A stretch of DNA of 60,000 nucleotides from Lineus longissimus (Eukaryota; Nemertea; Pilidiophora; Heteronemertea; Lineidae), in NCBI RefSeq assembly GCF_910592395.1, contig NC_088314.1, positions 2,110,001 through 2,170,000 of the forward strand, in the 5' to 3' direction. This document shows positions 57,301 to 60,000 of this stretch, one piece after another. The position numbers and the translations under genes were made by a program. Numbering within the stretch: position 1 is the stretch's first letter; every line of letters starts with the position of its first letter. The notes beneath the pieces are model-generated. The model did not search any database, was not told where the DNA came from, and saw only the letters and a list, made by a program, of their open reading frames with translations.

Positions 57301-60000
57301 ATGAGAAACAACATAACTGAAATCAGCGAACTATCGAGTTGGGGTTGATGGGAATATCTTGATGATCTTCACAACCACCTGTAAGCCAAAAGCAGTGTGC
57401 TGATAGAAATCATCAACAACATACAGTACATGTCAACAGGAACAAAAGTAATAGCTCTGGTTTTGCCATTTTCACTGACAAGATACTGGCAACAAGACCT
57501 TCAAAGTGAAATTTCGATGTTCAAAGAGCTGGGTATAAAGCAGTGTGGCTATGCTTGTATGCTGATGAAAACCAAAAGGCCTGCCGTTCTTGAAGAACCG
57601 ATCGAAACCATCTGATCTCCAGAACAACAAGGGTAGAGGAAGCTACAAAACAGCCTCTCCTCATTCAAAGCTGATATATACAAGTTTATCTTATGTTACT
57701 TCCGGGCCTAAAGCAGTATATGAAGTGTTGTCTGGTATCTTCTGAACACACAAGGTTTCTTATGTTACAGCCAAGCAACTGCCAGAGCAACAAATATACT
57801 GCTGATATAAAAAAACTGAAAATGCTATAAGTATTCGAAATTCCTACCTCCAACCTGAGGATCGAGCATTCTGAGCGCCACCTCCGTAACATTTTCAAAC
57901 TTTTCACTTCCAAATCCAATCCATCCACAATGGTGACCACACCGGCAAGTAATACCGTCAAGTCATTCCAATATGGCGTCTTGTTTGGACATTTGTATTA
58001 TCCTTTCAAAATTTCTTGTGGCAAATCGCATAGTTTGTGTTGGGGATTAGAATACTGAGATATTCAAATGCCGTAGCATCCAATAATCTCAGATTGCCTG
58101 GTTCAAGATGATTAAAGATGGACTGAATGGCCGAGGATTACATGAGTCATCTAAGCCAGTATCAACAACGGAGGACGCCACATAGCTACCAACGCTCTAG
58201 CTACCAAAGCCTATTTCTCTTACGACATCAGCATTTTACGCACAGGGACCTGACTTCCTCGCAACTTGCTGTTTGATGGGGGGTTGGAAAGACTTGACTT
58301 GGTTATCAAGGCTTTGGACATTTTCACTCCGCCGCTTAACCTGCATAACGCAAGGCAAGGAGCATGTGAATGACTAAGCAAAACATCCATATTCCTCTTG
58401 CCGAGTTCGGCTTGAGGGCCCTATTTCCAAGCCTTGTTGATCAATTCATTACGATTACGCTCATGAAACCCCTGATATGTTAGCCTAGCCACTGAGTGAA
58501 CATTCCAGTGCTAGTACACGCTAAGCTAGGCTGAGATAGTGTAATCAATGTTGAGAAACTTTATAGCCGCCTTCAACATAGAAAGTTCTGAAAGCAGATC
58601 TAGCAGAGGTATGCATGTGGGTGTGGAAGAACTGGAGTGCATTCTGTAGTTAGCTTCAATGCTGCCAGGTGTCCCTGTATACAGTCAGCAAGCCACTTCG
58701 GCAGCAATCTGATCAATACATGAAGGTAGCATTACTGGGTTTGGACTTCAACCATTAAACTCAGCACAACAGAGAAGGAACTGTCATGAGAATGACACAT
58801 CGAGTCTCAACGTTTGCCGTAAACGGCTTCAGTTAACAACAATTGAGGTAGATTAGTTTCAAGCGCCACCTACCTGTGGTACATTGAGCCACTGCTCAGC
58901 TGCGTCCATGGCCTCCTTGGCGTTTTCGAAAGCATTCTTTGGCTCCCAGTCCTCCCAATCGGGGCACAAACCTACAAGGAAAAATCAAGAATTTTAGGGT
59001 TTTTTATAGAAAATATTTTCTCTCAAAAGTTTTCGTCTTGGAACAAGGTGCACAACTAAACAAGATACTTTTGGGCCAGCATTTTAACATAGCGACTGAG
59101 CCCTTTTCTGGAGGGTGCTTCTGGGAAGTCATATACACGAAACCCAAAGACGTACATGATCTAAAGGGGGACCTTCGCGAGCACATCGTTGATCCTCCCA
59201 ATACTTGTACGAAATTTGACAATGCCAACGATGAACCTACTCCGTGGTTCTTGACAGTTAATAACTGCCATATGCCCCGCCCTGGTAGTTTTAATAAGCT
59301 GGGCTACAAAGGATTGCCAAATGTTGGGAAACTTCAATACCCTTGTACCATTCATCAATGTTTGCAGGGGTGGAATTCATAGGCAAAATAGAGGAATTCT
59401 ATTTCATCGGAATTCCGTACAGAGCGTTTTGGAGGCGGCGTTGGCATTCTGGTTAGAGTGCCAACAACTTCAGAGTCACTTTGCCCACAAGTGTCTGGGA
59501 CCCCAAAGCTTCCATATGTTGATTCAATGCATTAGAACTTTCCCTAACTCTACACACCCGAGTTGCCAGAAGTTGTTCAGGCACAAGAAATCCACCAACC
59601 ATGCAGGCCTGGAGTCCGGGCTTTGGTCGAGGGGCTAGAAGCAAAACACCAATTTCAGCCTCCCCCAGACTGTATTGTGACCCTTGGTAGGCATTTTCAA
59701 TTGCACTCCACCCCTTCTAGCTATAGCCCCCCACCTTGGGATCCTGCTGTGCGTTTCTCCCATGATTTAGTCCAGCTTACCTGGTGCGATGGCATCAACG
59801 AGGGCACCAATGGCACGACCATCATTCCAGTCTCGTGTGAAGTTCGTGATCGGCGCCTCCGGGATCTTGTTCTGCACCCAGGCGAGTAGGCGCTGTTTCG
59901 GGGTCTTCTCCCTGCCGACAGGTTCATCGAACTCATCCTCCTCCCACATGGGCATCGAGATGGAGTAGTGGAGGATGAGGGTCCACATCAGGCCCAGGAT
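151..60000 (-). CDS. FLN: filamin gene, interior portion (CH1 end to Ig23-like repeat)
   Basis: Filamins are cytoplasmic dimeric proteins that crosslink actin through two N-terminal CH domains and scaffold membrane receptors through a rod of immunoglobulin-like repeats. The minus strand gives 35 main-chain exons whose phases chain without a break. They encode the end of CH1, CH2, 21 IgFLN repeats with the family signatures ([25 protein letters not shown], DNx[15 protein letters not shown]) and a proline/glycine-rich hinge 1 with a Q-F-R-P-V-D-F segment. Matched to vertebrate FLNA from memory, the repeats are 1-6, 8, 9, 11-15, hinge 1, 16-23. The start codon and dimerisation repeat lie outside the window. 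Several alternative exons listed separately sit inside its introns. Filamin identity is certain; exon edges were read by eye from GT/AG and phase. Confidence 0.97.
587..757 (-). CDS. FLN: filamin exon 34: Ig22 end and Ig23 start
   Basis: Encodes [20 protein letters not shown], then [20 protein letters not shown] and [17 protein letters not shown], matching the repeat 22/23 junction. Acceptor TTTTCTTTTTCAG, donor AAAACTG|GTAAGC. Phase 1 on both sides. Confidence 0.94.
994..1111 (-). CDS. FLN: filamin exon 33: Ig22
   Basis: Encodes [20 protein letters not shown], then [19 protein letters not shown], the middle strands of repeat 22 ([33 protein letters not shown] in FLNA). Acceptor CTGTTTAG, donor GACGACG|GTGAGT. 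Enters in phase 0 and leaves in phase 1. Confidence 0.93.
1271..1539 (-). CDS. FLN: filamin exon 32: Ig21 and Ig22 start
   Basis: Encodes [20 protein letters not shown], then [40 protein letters not shown] and [20 protein letters not shown]. This is repeat 21, whose C-D face in vertebrates binds integrin beta tails, followed by the opening of repeat 22. Enters in phase 1 and leaves in phase 0. Confidence 0.95.
1826..2092 (-). CDS. FLN: filamin exon 31: Ig20 and Ig21 start
   Basis: Encodes [20 protein letters not shown], then [60 protein letters not shown] and LESGEVSQP. Matches repeat 20 and the [21 protein letters not shown] junction of FLNA. Phase 1 on both sides. Confidence 0.95.
2093..3114 (-). 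other. FLN: intron 30
   Basis: About 1.0 kb. Nothing recognisable on either strand. Confidence 0.75.
3115..3240 (-). CDS. FLN: filamin exon 30: Ig19 end and Ig20 start
   Basis: Encodes [20 protein letters not shown], then [20 protein letters not shown] and IP. It parallels the basic linker and opening of repeat 20 in vertebrates ([26 protein letters not shown]), so this linker is conserved. Phase 1 on both sides. Confidence 0.94.
3441..3593 (-). CDS. FLN: filamin exon 29: Ig19
   Basis: Encodes [20 protein letters not shown], then [20 protein letters not shown] and [11 protein letters not shown], nearly identical in pattern to FLNA repeat 19. Acceptor near CTGCAATG context (ATTGCAG), donor GTACCTG|GTAAGC. 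Phase 1 on both sides. Confidence 0.95.
3788..3991 (-). CDS. FLN: filamin exon 28: Ig18 end and Ig19 start
   Basis: Encodes [20 protein letters not shown], then [40 protein letters not shown] and FVVDTKAA. Matches the 18/19 junction (GISFVPKETGEHLVHVKKNG...GLHEGHTFEPAEFIIDTRDAG). Phase 1 on both sides. Confidence 0.95.
3992..4306 (-). other. FLN: intron 27
   Basis: A 315-bp intron. Nothing recognisable. Confidence 0.8.
4307..4465 (-). CDS. FLN: filamin exon 27: Ig18
   Basis: Encodes [20 protein letters not shown], then [20 protein letters not shown] and [13 protein letters not shown], matching repeat 18 ([33 protein letters not shown] in FLNA). Phase 1 on both sides. Confidence 0.95.
4466..5161 (-). 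other. FLN: intron 26
   Basis: About 0.7 kb with a short poly-C run near 4620. Nothing else recognised. Confidence 0.7.
5162..5335 (-). CDS. FLN: filamin exon 26: Ig17
   Basis: Encodes [20 protein letters not shown], then [20 protein letters not shown] and [17 protein letters not shown], the second half of repeat 17. In vertebrates the groove between strands C and D of this repeat binds receptor tails such as GPIb-alpha. Phase 1 on both sides. Confidence 0.95.
5336..6021 (-). other. FLN: intron 25, downstream part
   Basis: About 0.7 kb between candidate exon viii and exon 26. Nothing recognisable. Confidence 0.6.
6022..6319 (-). CDS. candidate alternative first exon viii (MGRELMRIF), enters mid Ig17
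   Basis: ATG at 6317-6319 opens 99 codons to donor ACTATGG|GTAAAG in phase 1, predicting [20 protein letters not shown] with exon 26. The protein is basic and disordered: [20 protein letters not shown], then [20 protein letters not shown] and [14 protein letters not shown]. The frame stays open upstream to about 6373, so it could be an internal exon. A start inside Ig17 would leave a half repeat, which weakens the case; composition and exact phase support it. Confidence 0.4.
6672..6800 (-). CDS. FLN: filamin exon 25: Ig16 last strand and Ig17 start
   Basis: Encodes [20 protein letters not shown], then [20 protein letters not shown] and AGAG, matching the 16/17 junction of FLNA ([44 protein letters not shown]). 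Phase 1 on both sides. Main-chain exon 24 and alternative first exons v, vi and vii all end in the phase that fits it. Confidence 0.95.
7069..7747 (-). CDS. alternative first exon vii (MSYYLDGDY): 226-codon N-terminus
   Basis: ATG at 7745-7747 (GAAACAATGAG) has an in-frame TGA about 11 codons upstream. The frame reaches donor CAGCCAG|GTACAC in phase 1 after 226 codons, predicting [13 protein letters not shown] with exon 25. It is rich in Tyr, Ser, Asp, Lys and Arg ([37 protein letters not shown]). It ends with three related units, [24 protein letters not shown] and [13 protein letters not shown] similar string, [10 protein letters not shown], occurs in alternative exon i, and VYVAEP also opens the main-chain Ig6 exon. 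No domain is recognised. Predicted product: a short filamin starting at the last strand of Ig16. Confidence 0.65.
7748..8541 (-). other. FLN: intron between alternative exons vi and vii
   Basis: About 0.8 kb immediately upstream of the MSYYLDGDY start. It should include that exon's 5' UTR and promoter if the exon is real. Nothing else recognised. Confidence 0.5.
8542..9655 (-). CDS. alternative first exon vi: acidic 371-codon N-terminus with Cys cluster
   Basis: The frame is closed by a TGA at 9719-9721. The first in-frame ATG is 9653-9655 ([10 protein letters not shown]), with a better-context ATG at 9515-9517 (MDEADDSGG). It runs to donor CCTGAAG|GTGGGT in phase 1 and would join exon 25 as [13 protein letters not shown]. 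The protein is acidic and disordered ([30 protein letters not shown]) and ends [20 protein letters not shown], a cysteine cluster next to lysines that could be lipidated, then [11 protein letters not shown]. The product would lack the actin-binding domain, rod 1 and most of Ig16. A real exon is likely from length and phase; the start and any 5' UTR are unclear. Confidence 0.6.
9656..11015 (-). other. FLN: intron 24, upstream part
   Basis: Outside candidate exon v I see no feature. Promoters for exons v and vi would lie here or nearby; no TATA-like element is convincing. Confidence 0.5.
10403..10601 (-). CDS. candidate alternative first exon v (MFIRKQ)
   Basis: ATG at 10599-10601, with an in-frame TAA seven codons upstream, opens 66 codons ending at donor TCAATTG|GTATGG in phase 1. 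It would join exon 25 as [14 protein letters not shown]. The sequence includes [15 protein letters not shown] and [12 protein letters not shown], the latter resembling the V-x-E/D-P-V/L motif in alternative exons i and vii. Short and without homologues recognised, so it may be chance. Confidence 0.35.
11016..11156 (-). CDS. FLN: filamin exon 24: Ig16
   Basis: Encodes [20 protein letters not shown], then [20 protein letters not shown] and YNNQAIQ, matching repeat 16 ([25 protein letters not shown] in FLNA). Phase 1 on both sides. Confidence 0.95.
11475..11643 (-). CDS. FLN: filamin exon 23: hinge 1
   Basis: Encodes [20 protein letters not shown], then [20 protein letters not shown] and [16 protein letters not shown]. 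It is a Pro/Gly/Ser-rich flexible segment followed by a short strand, as in vertebrate hinge 1, which ends LRPFDLVIPFTIKKG. In vertebrates this segment is protease-sensitive and separates rod 1 from rod 2. Acceptor GTTATTTTTTCAG, donor TTTCTG|GTAAGT. Enters in phase 0 and leaves in phase 1. Confidence 0.9.
11644..12741 (-). other. FLN: intron 22
   Basis: About 1.1 kb between the charged-helix exon and hinge exon. Nothing recognisable. Confidence 0.7.
12742..13884 (-). CDS. exon 22: charged single-helix plus acidic linker, phase 0-0 cassette
   Basis: Acceptor TTATTTATTTAG and donor AACGAG|GTTTGT bound 1143 nt (381 codons), phase 0 on both sides, so it can be included or skipped between Ig15 or the giant exon and hinge 1. 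After [14 protein letters not shown] come about 206 residues made of pentads such as [10 protein letters not shown], rich in Glu, Arg, Lys, Gln and Leu. Leucine falls every five residues rather than in a heptad, which favours a solvent-exposed single alpha-helix (trichohyalin-like) over a classic coiled coil. The remaining 160 residues are acidic and disordered, with a duplicated motif EREAPNYSA...DLF / [13 protein letters not shown]. It sits at the position of filamin hinge 1 and would lengthen the rod there. Not known in vertebrate filamins as far as I recall. Confidence 0.8.
13885..16382 (-). other. FLN: intron between giant exon and charged-helix exon
   Basis: About 2.5 kb. A possible 15-nt in-phase segment near 15547-15561 has a poor acceptor. 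No convincing coding or RNA feature. Confidence 0.6.
16383..20471 (-). CDS. giant alternative first exon iv: 1363-codon disordered N-terminus
   Basis: ATG at 20469-20471 has an in-frame TGA 22 codons upstream and opens an unbroken frame of over 1380 codons, far beyond chance. A phase-0 donor (TTCTAT|GTACGT, GT at 16381-16382) would end it after 1363 codons and suits the next phase-0 exons (charged helix, then hinge 1). The donor choice is uncertain; RRRF|GTGTGC is also phase 0. The product is low-complexity, rich in Ser, Pro, Lys and Arg, with dozens of SP/TP sites. It has five tandem units around [10 protein letters not shown] (residues about 237-322), S-P-T-G-R-K repeats (165-184), and a recurring motif like F-x-K-L-x-x-T-F-E (residues 87, 107, 141, 344, 417 and later). 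A second motif, S-A-F-K/Q-P-I/F, recurs in the middle. No known domain is recognised. Predicted role: a unique scaffold region on a short, actin-domain-less filamin. Confidence 0.75.
25490..25650. repeat. AT-rich dispersed repeat, inverted relative to 51.5 kb
   Basis: GCTCAAAATGAAGAAACATC and the flanking T/A-rich arms are the reverse complement of the tandem unit at 51480-51760. A second partial copy starts near 25610. Confidence 0.75.
25960..26010 (-). CDS. candidate lysine-rich first coding exon (MKKSKKPK)
   Basis: On the minus strand ATG 26008-26010 opens [17 protein letters not shown] and meets a good donor (GACAAG|GTAGGC) in phase 0. Phase 0 is what the charged-helix exon ([10 protein letters not shown]) and hinge exon (TAPVEEDL) need. 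The frame is also open upstream to another ATG ([10 protein letters not shown]). It could instead be an internal exon with an acceptor at GAAAAAG. The strongly basic content is unusual for intronic AT-rich sequence. Evidence is limited to composition, donor and phase. Confidence 0.3.
27286..28190. mobile_element. composite repeat island: inverted-repeat DNA element with internal (TAA)n-tailed insert
   Basis: The left border has GTGGTCACACTGG and the right border, inverted, GTGTTCACACTGG. Between them the box GTGTGACGCG or its relatives recurs in both orientations (near 27351, 27468, 28046, 28087), with runs of GAATTCGAATT-like sequence. This fits a non-autonomous inverted-repeat element with one or more relatives nested. 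The centre holds a GC-rich stretch with the palindrome TGCGCATGCGC (near 27511) and a retroelement-like 3' end (GTACTTGTAAATTTTATTCC) followed by (TAA)n at 27987-28020. No transposase is visible. Exact ends and target-site duplication were not resolved. Confidence 0.55.
27987..28020. repeat. (TAA)n microsatellite
   Basis: About ten perfect AAT/TAA units following a retroelement-like tail inside the composite repeat island. Typical of the 3' end of some LINE/SINE insertions. Confidence 0.85.
29679..29923 (-). CDS. FLN: filamin exon 21: Ig15
   Basis: Encodes [20 protein letters not shown], then [40 protein letters not shown] and [14 protein letters not shown], matching repeat 15 (IGEETVITVDTKAAGKGKVTC in FLNA). 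Donor CAAGAG|GTAGGA leaves in phase 0. That suits hinge exon 23 or the charged-helix cassette exon. Confidence 0.95.
30104..30293 (-). CDS. FLN: filamin exon 20: Ig14
   Basis: Encodes [20 protein letters not shown], then [40 protein letters not shown] and KII, the second half of repeat 14. Donor ATTATTG|GTATGT, phase 1. Confidence 0.94.
30449..30605 (-). CDS. FLN: filamin exon 19: Ig13 end and Ig14 start
   Basis: Encodes [20 protein letters not shown], then [20 protein letters not shown] and [13 protein letters not shown], the junction of repeats 13 and 14 ([18 protein letters not shown] in FLNA). Acceptor GCCTCTTCCAG, donor CAG|GTAGGC. Enters in phase 2 and leaves in phase 0. Confidence 0.94.
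30748..31366 (-). CDS. FLN: filamin exon 18: Ig11 end, Ig12, most of Ig13
   Basis: A 619-nt exon encoding [20 protein letters not shown], then [40 protein letters not shown] (repeat 12), then [20 protein letters not shown] and [16 protein letters not shown] (repeat 13). The donor CCAAAAAG|GTAGGG leaves in phase 2, the only phase-2 junction in the chain. Confidence 0.94.
31576..31749 (-). CDS. FLN: filamin exon 17: Ig11-like repeat
   Basis: Encodes [20 protein letters not shown], then [38 protein letters not shown]. It matches vertebrate repeat 11 (GVFREATTEFSVDARALT). Because it follows the repeat 9-like unit directly, repeat 10 is absent. Phase 1 on both sides. Confidence 0.93.
31750..33182 (-). 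other. FLN: intron 16
   Basis: About 1.4 kb. A stretch at 32358-32372 (minus strand TGAGTGGTAGAGC) resembles a tRNA/SINE A box, but no B box or fold was found. Nothing else seen. Confidence 0.6.
33183..33794 (-). CDS. FLN: filamin exon 16: Ig8- and Ig9-like repeats
   Basis: A 612-nt exon. It encodes [20 protein letters not shown] through [10 protein letters not shown] (repeat 8-like), then [40 protein letters not shown] and [20 protein letters not shown] (repeat 9-like), then [15 protein letters not shown], which opens the next repeat. The donor GAGAGAGAGG|GTTAGC is non-canonical at +3 but is fixed by phase 1 and by the following GVFLES. Confidence 0.92.
33795..34384 (-). other. FLN: intron 15
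   Basis: About 0.6 kb between exons 15 and 16. Nothing recognisable. Confidence 0.7.
34385..34609 (-). CDS. FLN: filamin exon 15: Ig6 and start of Ig8-like repeat
   Basis: Encodes [60 protein letters not shown], then [15 protein letters not shown]. It completes repeat 6 and goes directly to a segment resembling the opening of vertebrate repeat 8, so repeat 7 has no counterpart. Donor CAGCAGA|GTAAGT, phase 1. Confidence 0.93.
34801..34921 (-). CDS. FLN: filamin exon 14: Ig6 start
   Basis: Encodes [20 protein letters not shown], then [20 protein letters not shown]. It matches FLNA repeat 6 ([10 protein letters not shown].....HEPTYFTVDCAEAGQGD). Donor GGACCTG|GTATGT leaves in phase 1. Confidence 0.95.
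34922..35798 (-). other. FLN: intron 13
   Basis: About 0.9 kb. Short open frames are present, but none has a phase-compatible splice setting. Nothing else seen. Confidence 0.7.
35799..35864 (-). CDS. FLN: filamin exon 13: serine-rich linker cassette
   Basis: A 66-nt exon, phase 0 on both sides, encoding MSVGRTKKG followed by ten serines and DDE. Acceptor TTTCACTTTGCTTCTAG, donor GAA|GTAATA. Skipping it keeps the frame (SPFR then [12 protein letters not shown]), so it is a likely cassette exon. It adds a flexible, phosphorylatable linker between repeats 5 and 6, where vertebrate filamins have no hinge. The serines followed by acidic residues fit casein-kinase-type sites. Confidence 0.75.
35865..36673 (-). 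other. FLN: intron 12
   Basis: About 0.8 kb between the Ig5 exon and the serine-rich exon. Nothing recognisable in it. Confidence 0.7.
36674..36931 (-). CDS. FLN: filamin exon 12: Ig5
   Basis: Exactly 86 codons encoding all of repeat 5: [40 protein letters not shown], then [20 protein letters not shown] and [16 protein letters not shown]. Phase 0 on both sides. It corresponds to FLNA repeat 5, with the same SYVP-type strand followed by an NSPFR close. Confidence 0.95.
37050..37243 (-). CDS. FLN: filamin exon 11: Ig4
   Basis: Encodes [20 protein letters not shown], then [40 protein letters not shown] and FNPTK, the second half of repeat 4. The donor lies in AACCAAGGTAAGGTAAC; phase requires the first GT, leaving phase 0. 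Confidence 0.93.
37244..38744 (-). other. FLN: intron 10
   Basis: About 1.5 kb with a short CATTCCA-type tandem repeat near 38387-38410. I see no coding feature. Confidence 0.7.
38745..38865 (-). CDS. FLN: filamin exon 10: Ig4 start
   Basis: Encodes [20 protein letters not shown], then [20 protein letters not shown], the first strands of repeat 4. Acceptor GTCTGTTTTTAG, donor GCACTTG|GTAAGC. Enters in phase 0 and leaves in phase 1. Confidence 0.95.
39037..39190. repeat. two-copy tandem duplication with poly-A/T
   Basis: A segment containing CGGTTTTCAGTGATTTTGAG and a following GCAGTGGGCCTGC occurs twice, about 90 bp apart, separated by A and T runs. A degenerate third fragment (GCAGCGGGCACGCTAA) follows. 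It lies in the intron between exons 9 and 10; origin unknown. Confidence 0.65.
39274..39410 (-). CDS. FLN: filamin exon 9: Ig3 end
   Basis: Encodes [20 protein letters not shown], then [20 protein letters not shown] and PKSPFR, the C-terminal half of repeat 3. Donor TTCAGG|GTGAGT leaves in phase 0. Confidence 0.95.
39570..39707 (-). CDS. FLN: filamin exon 8: Ig3
   Basis: Encodes [20 protein letters not shown], then [20 protein letters not shown] and HVTGP. It matches repeat 3 (CNPSxCRAVGRGLQPKGVRV in FLNA). Acceptor CTTTCATTTCACAG, donor GGACCAG|GTAAAT. Phase 1 on both sides. Confidence 0.95.
40815..40826 (-). CDS. candidate 12-nt microexon D (HSKA)
   Basis: ATTCGAAAGCAG is flanked by acceptor CCCTCTCTTTTCGACAG and donor GTAACT, phase 1 on both sides. 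It would add H-S-K-A to the Ig2/Ig3 linker. Confidence 0.5.
42003..42011 (-). CDS. candidate 9-nt microexon C (RPK)
   Basis: GTCCCAAAG lies between acceptor GGTATTCTATTAG and donor GTAAAT, phase 1 on both sides, adding R-P-K. The acceptor is weaker than those of microexons A, B and E. Confidence 0.4.
42967..42975 (-). CDS. candidate 9-nt microexon B (LDG)
   Basis: TTGATGGAG is preceded by acceptor CTTTGTTTGTTATTCAG and followed by donor GTAACC. Phase 1 on both sides; contributes L-D-G to the Ig2/Ig3 linker. Confidence 0.5.
43273..43281 (-). CDS. candidate 9-nt microexon A (RQG)
   Basis: GCCAAGGAG is preceded by a strong acceptor (CTTTTTCTTCTCTTTGCAG) and followed by donor GTAAAG. With the C from exon 7 and CT from exon 8 it gives AP-RQGA-CNPS, closer to the vertebrate V-G-Q-A-C-N-P-S junction than the form without it. 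Confidence 0.55.
44209..45410 (-). CDS. alternative terminal exon: Pro/Ser/Gln-rich C-terminal tail with PP1-type motif
   Basis: An acceptor (TTATTTTCAG) opens a frame of 399 codons ending in TGA at 44209-44211. Its first two bases complete the codon left by exon 7, so the predicted isoform is actin-binding domain, Ig1 and Ig2, then this tail instead of the rest of the rod. The tail is disordered and repeats a unit like S-P-P-L-Q-Q-N-V about five times. It contains KRVSFSD at 44527-44541, a classical protein phosphatase 1 docking motif (RVxF), an arginine/serine/threonine-rich stretch, and the C-terminus DEDTL. An ATTAAA at 43750-43755 could serve as poly(A) signal; no AATAAA was seen nearby. 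Such an isoform would be monomeric because the dimerisation repeat is lost. Confidence 0.65.
45411..47542 (-). other. FLN: intron 7, upstream part
   Basis: Holds candidate microexon E and a juxtaposed acceptor/donor (CTCAG|GTAAAA at 45685/45686) resembling a recursive-splice point. Otherwise it contains purine-rich low-complexity sequence near 46310-46760 and no coding feature. Confidence 0.5.
46268..46276 (-). CDS. candidate 9-nt microexon E (PPG)
   Basis: CGCCCGGAG is preceded by a strong pyrimidine tract and acceptor (CTCCCCTTTTTTTCCAG) and followed by donor GTAAAA. In phase 1 it contributes P-P-G at the Ig2/Ig3 linker. It ends GGAG like microexons A and B, which suggests common origin by duplication. 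Confidence 0.5.
47543..47743 (-). CDS. FLN: filamin exon 7: Ig2
   Basis: Encodes [20 protein letters not shown], then [40 protein letters not shown] and FGVGVAP, the body of repeat 2. Donor GCCCCAC|GTAAGT leaves one base (C) in phase 1. This donor can reach exon 8, any of five microexons, or an alternative terminal exon, all in matching phase. Confidence 0.95.
47744..49959 (-). other. FLN: intron 6
   Basis: About 2.2 kb between the Ig2 exons. Apart from the 12-nt candidate microexon I see no coding or RNA feature. Confidence 0.7.
49342..49353 (-). CDS. candidate 12-nt microexon in Ig2
   Basis: AAGATGGCGTGG is flanked by an acceptor with a good pyrimidine tract (TTTTCTCTCCCTACAG) and the donor GTAAGA. 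Entering and leaving in phase 1, it changes FTKKAGFGN to FTKDGVEAGFGN, an in-frame four-residue insertion between strands of repeat 2. No transcript evidence is available. Confidence 0.45.
49960..50122 (-). CDS. FLN: filamin exon 6: Ig1 end and Ig2 start
   Basis: Encodes [20 protein letters not shown], then [20 protein letters not shown] and [14 protein letters not shown]. It carries the closing PRSPF strand of repeat 1 and the opening of repeat 2. Donor CACAAAGA|GTAAGT leaves in phase 1. Confidence 0.95.
50416..50493 (-). CDS. FLN: filamin exon 5: Ig1
   Basis: Encodes [20 protein letters not shown] and then MEGNYK, the D-F strands of repeat 1. Acceptor CTTTGCCTTTTTCAG, donor AAG|GTAAGA. Phase 0 on both sides. 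Confidence 0.95.
50494..50992 (-). other. FLN: intron 4 (3' part), AT-rich
   Basis: A low-complexity, very AT-rich stretch between Ig1 exons. Apart from the 21-nt candidate exon just to the right I see nothing in it. Confidence 0.6.
50993..51013 (-). CDS. candidate 21-nt cassette microexon inside Ig1
   Basis: A well-formed acceptor (CCTTCTTTAACCCCAG) and donor (ACAT|GTAAGG) enclose 21 nt encoding VHCPLKH. Exons 4 and 5 both meet in phase 0, so inclusion keeps the frame: [22 protein letters not shown]. It would lengthen a loop in repeat 1. This rests only on splice-site quality, length and phase. Confidence 0.4.
51283..51401 (-). CDS. FLN: filamin exon 4: Ig1
   Basis: Encodes [20 protein letters not shown], then [20 protein letters not shown], the B-C strands of repeat 1. 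Acceptor TTTTTCCAG, donor AAG|GTGAGT. It enters in phase 1 and leaves in phase 0. Both exon 3 and alternative first exon ii fit it in phase. Confidence 0.95.
51480..51760. repeat. AT-rich tandem repeat, about 144 bp, two copies
   Basis: The segment starting AGTTGAATTTTTTC at 51485 recurs at 51629. Both copies carry a purine/pyrimidine-rich core followed by GATGTTTCTTCATTTTGAGC. The same core is found in inverse orientation near 25500-25640. It is a dispersed intronic repeat of unknown class. Confidence 0.75.
51946..52063 (-). CDS. alternative first exon ii (MAGG), enters Ig1
   Basis: The ATG at 52061-52063 lies in GGAAAAATGGCGGGTGG, close to the TISU/YY1-type initiator seen at starts with very short 5' leaders. 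An in-frame TAA ends at 52102. The 39-codon frame reads [32 protein letters not shown] and DPGPNDEG, and ends at donor GATGAAG|GTAATG in phase 1. That is the phase needed to join exon 4: DPGPNDEG then IEPTGNSVG, replacing AFGPG before IEPTG. The product would be a filamin starting at Ig1 with no actin-binding domain. A basic R-x-x-S site (RQKS) may be phosphorylated. The alternative is a chance ORF; the coincidence of stop, start context, donor and phase makes a real exon more likely. Confidence 0.6.
52623..52770 (-). CDS. FLN: filamin exon 3: CH2 end and Ig1 first strand
   Basis: Encodes [20 protein letters not shown], then [17 protein letters not shown] and KVRAFGPG. This is the filamin CH2 terminus followed by strand A of repeat 1. 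Acceptor TTGCTTACAG, donor GGGCCAG|GTAAGA. It enters in phase 0 and leaves in phase 1. The frame is also open upstream through the acceptor, which creates the alternative first exon i. Confidence 0.95.
52771..53232 (-). CDS. alternative first exon i (MADKFF), continuous with the CH2-end exon
   Basis: An open frame starts at ATG 53230-53232 in a favourable context (CCAAAATGG), with an in-frame TGA a few codons upstream. It runs 154 codons straight into the constitutive exon 52623-52770 without a splice. It begins [20 protein letters not shown], then becomes rich in Ser, His, Asp and Glu (many H-S-D, S-D-D, S-Y-H steps) with a basic SRRRTRNQ patch. Its last residues (FLNLLCCLQ) are the translated pyrimidine tract of the normal acceptor. 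The predicted product lacks CH1 and nearly all of CH2, so it should not bind actin as full-length filamin does. No homologue is recognised. The alternative is a chance intronic ORF, but its length, composition and context argue otherwise. Confidence 0.6.
53233..58873 (-). other. FLN: large CH2 intron
   Basis: About 5.6 kb between the CH2 exons, upstream of the alternative start at 53232. There are only short low-quality open frames. A possible 24-nt in-phase segment at 55021-55044 has usable splice sites, but an insertion in CH2 is doubtful. The promoter of the MADKFF first exon should lie just to the right of 53232; I see no TATA box or other clear core element. Confidence 0.6.
58874..58971 (-). 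CDS. FLN: filamin exon 2: middle of CH2
   Basis: Encodes [20 protein letters not shown] and then [13 protein letters not shown], matching the filamin CH2 segment after the conserved CAPGLCPDW. The acceptor is TCCTTGTAG and the donor CAG|GTAGGT. It enters in phase 1 and leaves in phase 0. Confidence 0.95.
58972..59780 (-). other. FLN: intron within CH2
   Basis: About 0.8 kb between the two CH2 exons. Short open frames exist on both strands, but none has filamin-like content or a phase-1 donor with convincing context. I see no other feature. Confidence 0.7.
59781..60000 (-). CDS. FLN: filamin exon 1 in window: CH1 end and CH2 start (partial)
   Basis: Reads [20 protein letters not shown] and then [36 protein letters not shown] and IAPG. 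This is the last helix of CH1, the acidic linker and the first helices of CH2 of the filamin actin-binding domain. The frame is open to the right window edge, so the exon continues beyond it. The left end is a donor after GCACCAG (GTAAGC), phase 1. Confidence 0.95.

Noticed and set aside
58939-59382. 147-codon open frame on the plus strand
   Set aside because: It runs antisense across an intron and the edge of a filamin exon, with no recognisable domain or splice context.
1-60000. CRISPR arrays, operons, Shine-Dalgarno sites and bacterial terminators
   Set aside because: The window is clearly intron-containing animal DNA; no regular spacer-repeat array or bacterial gene organisation is present.
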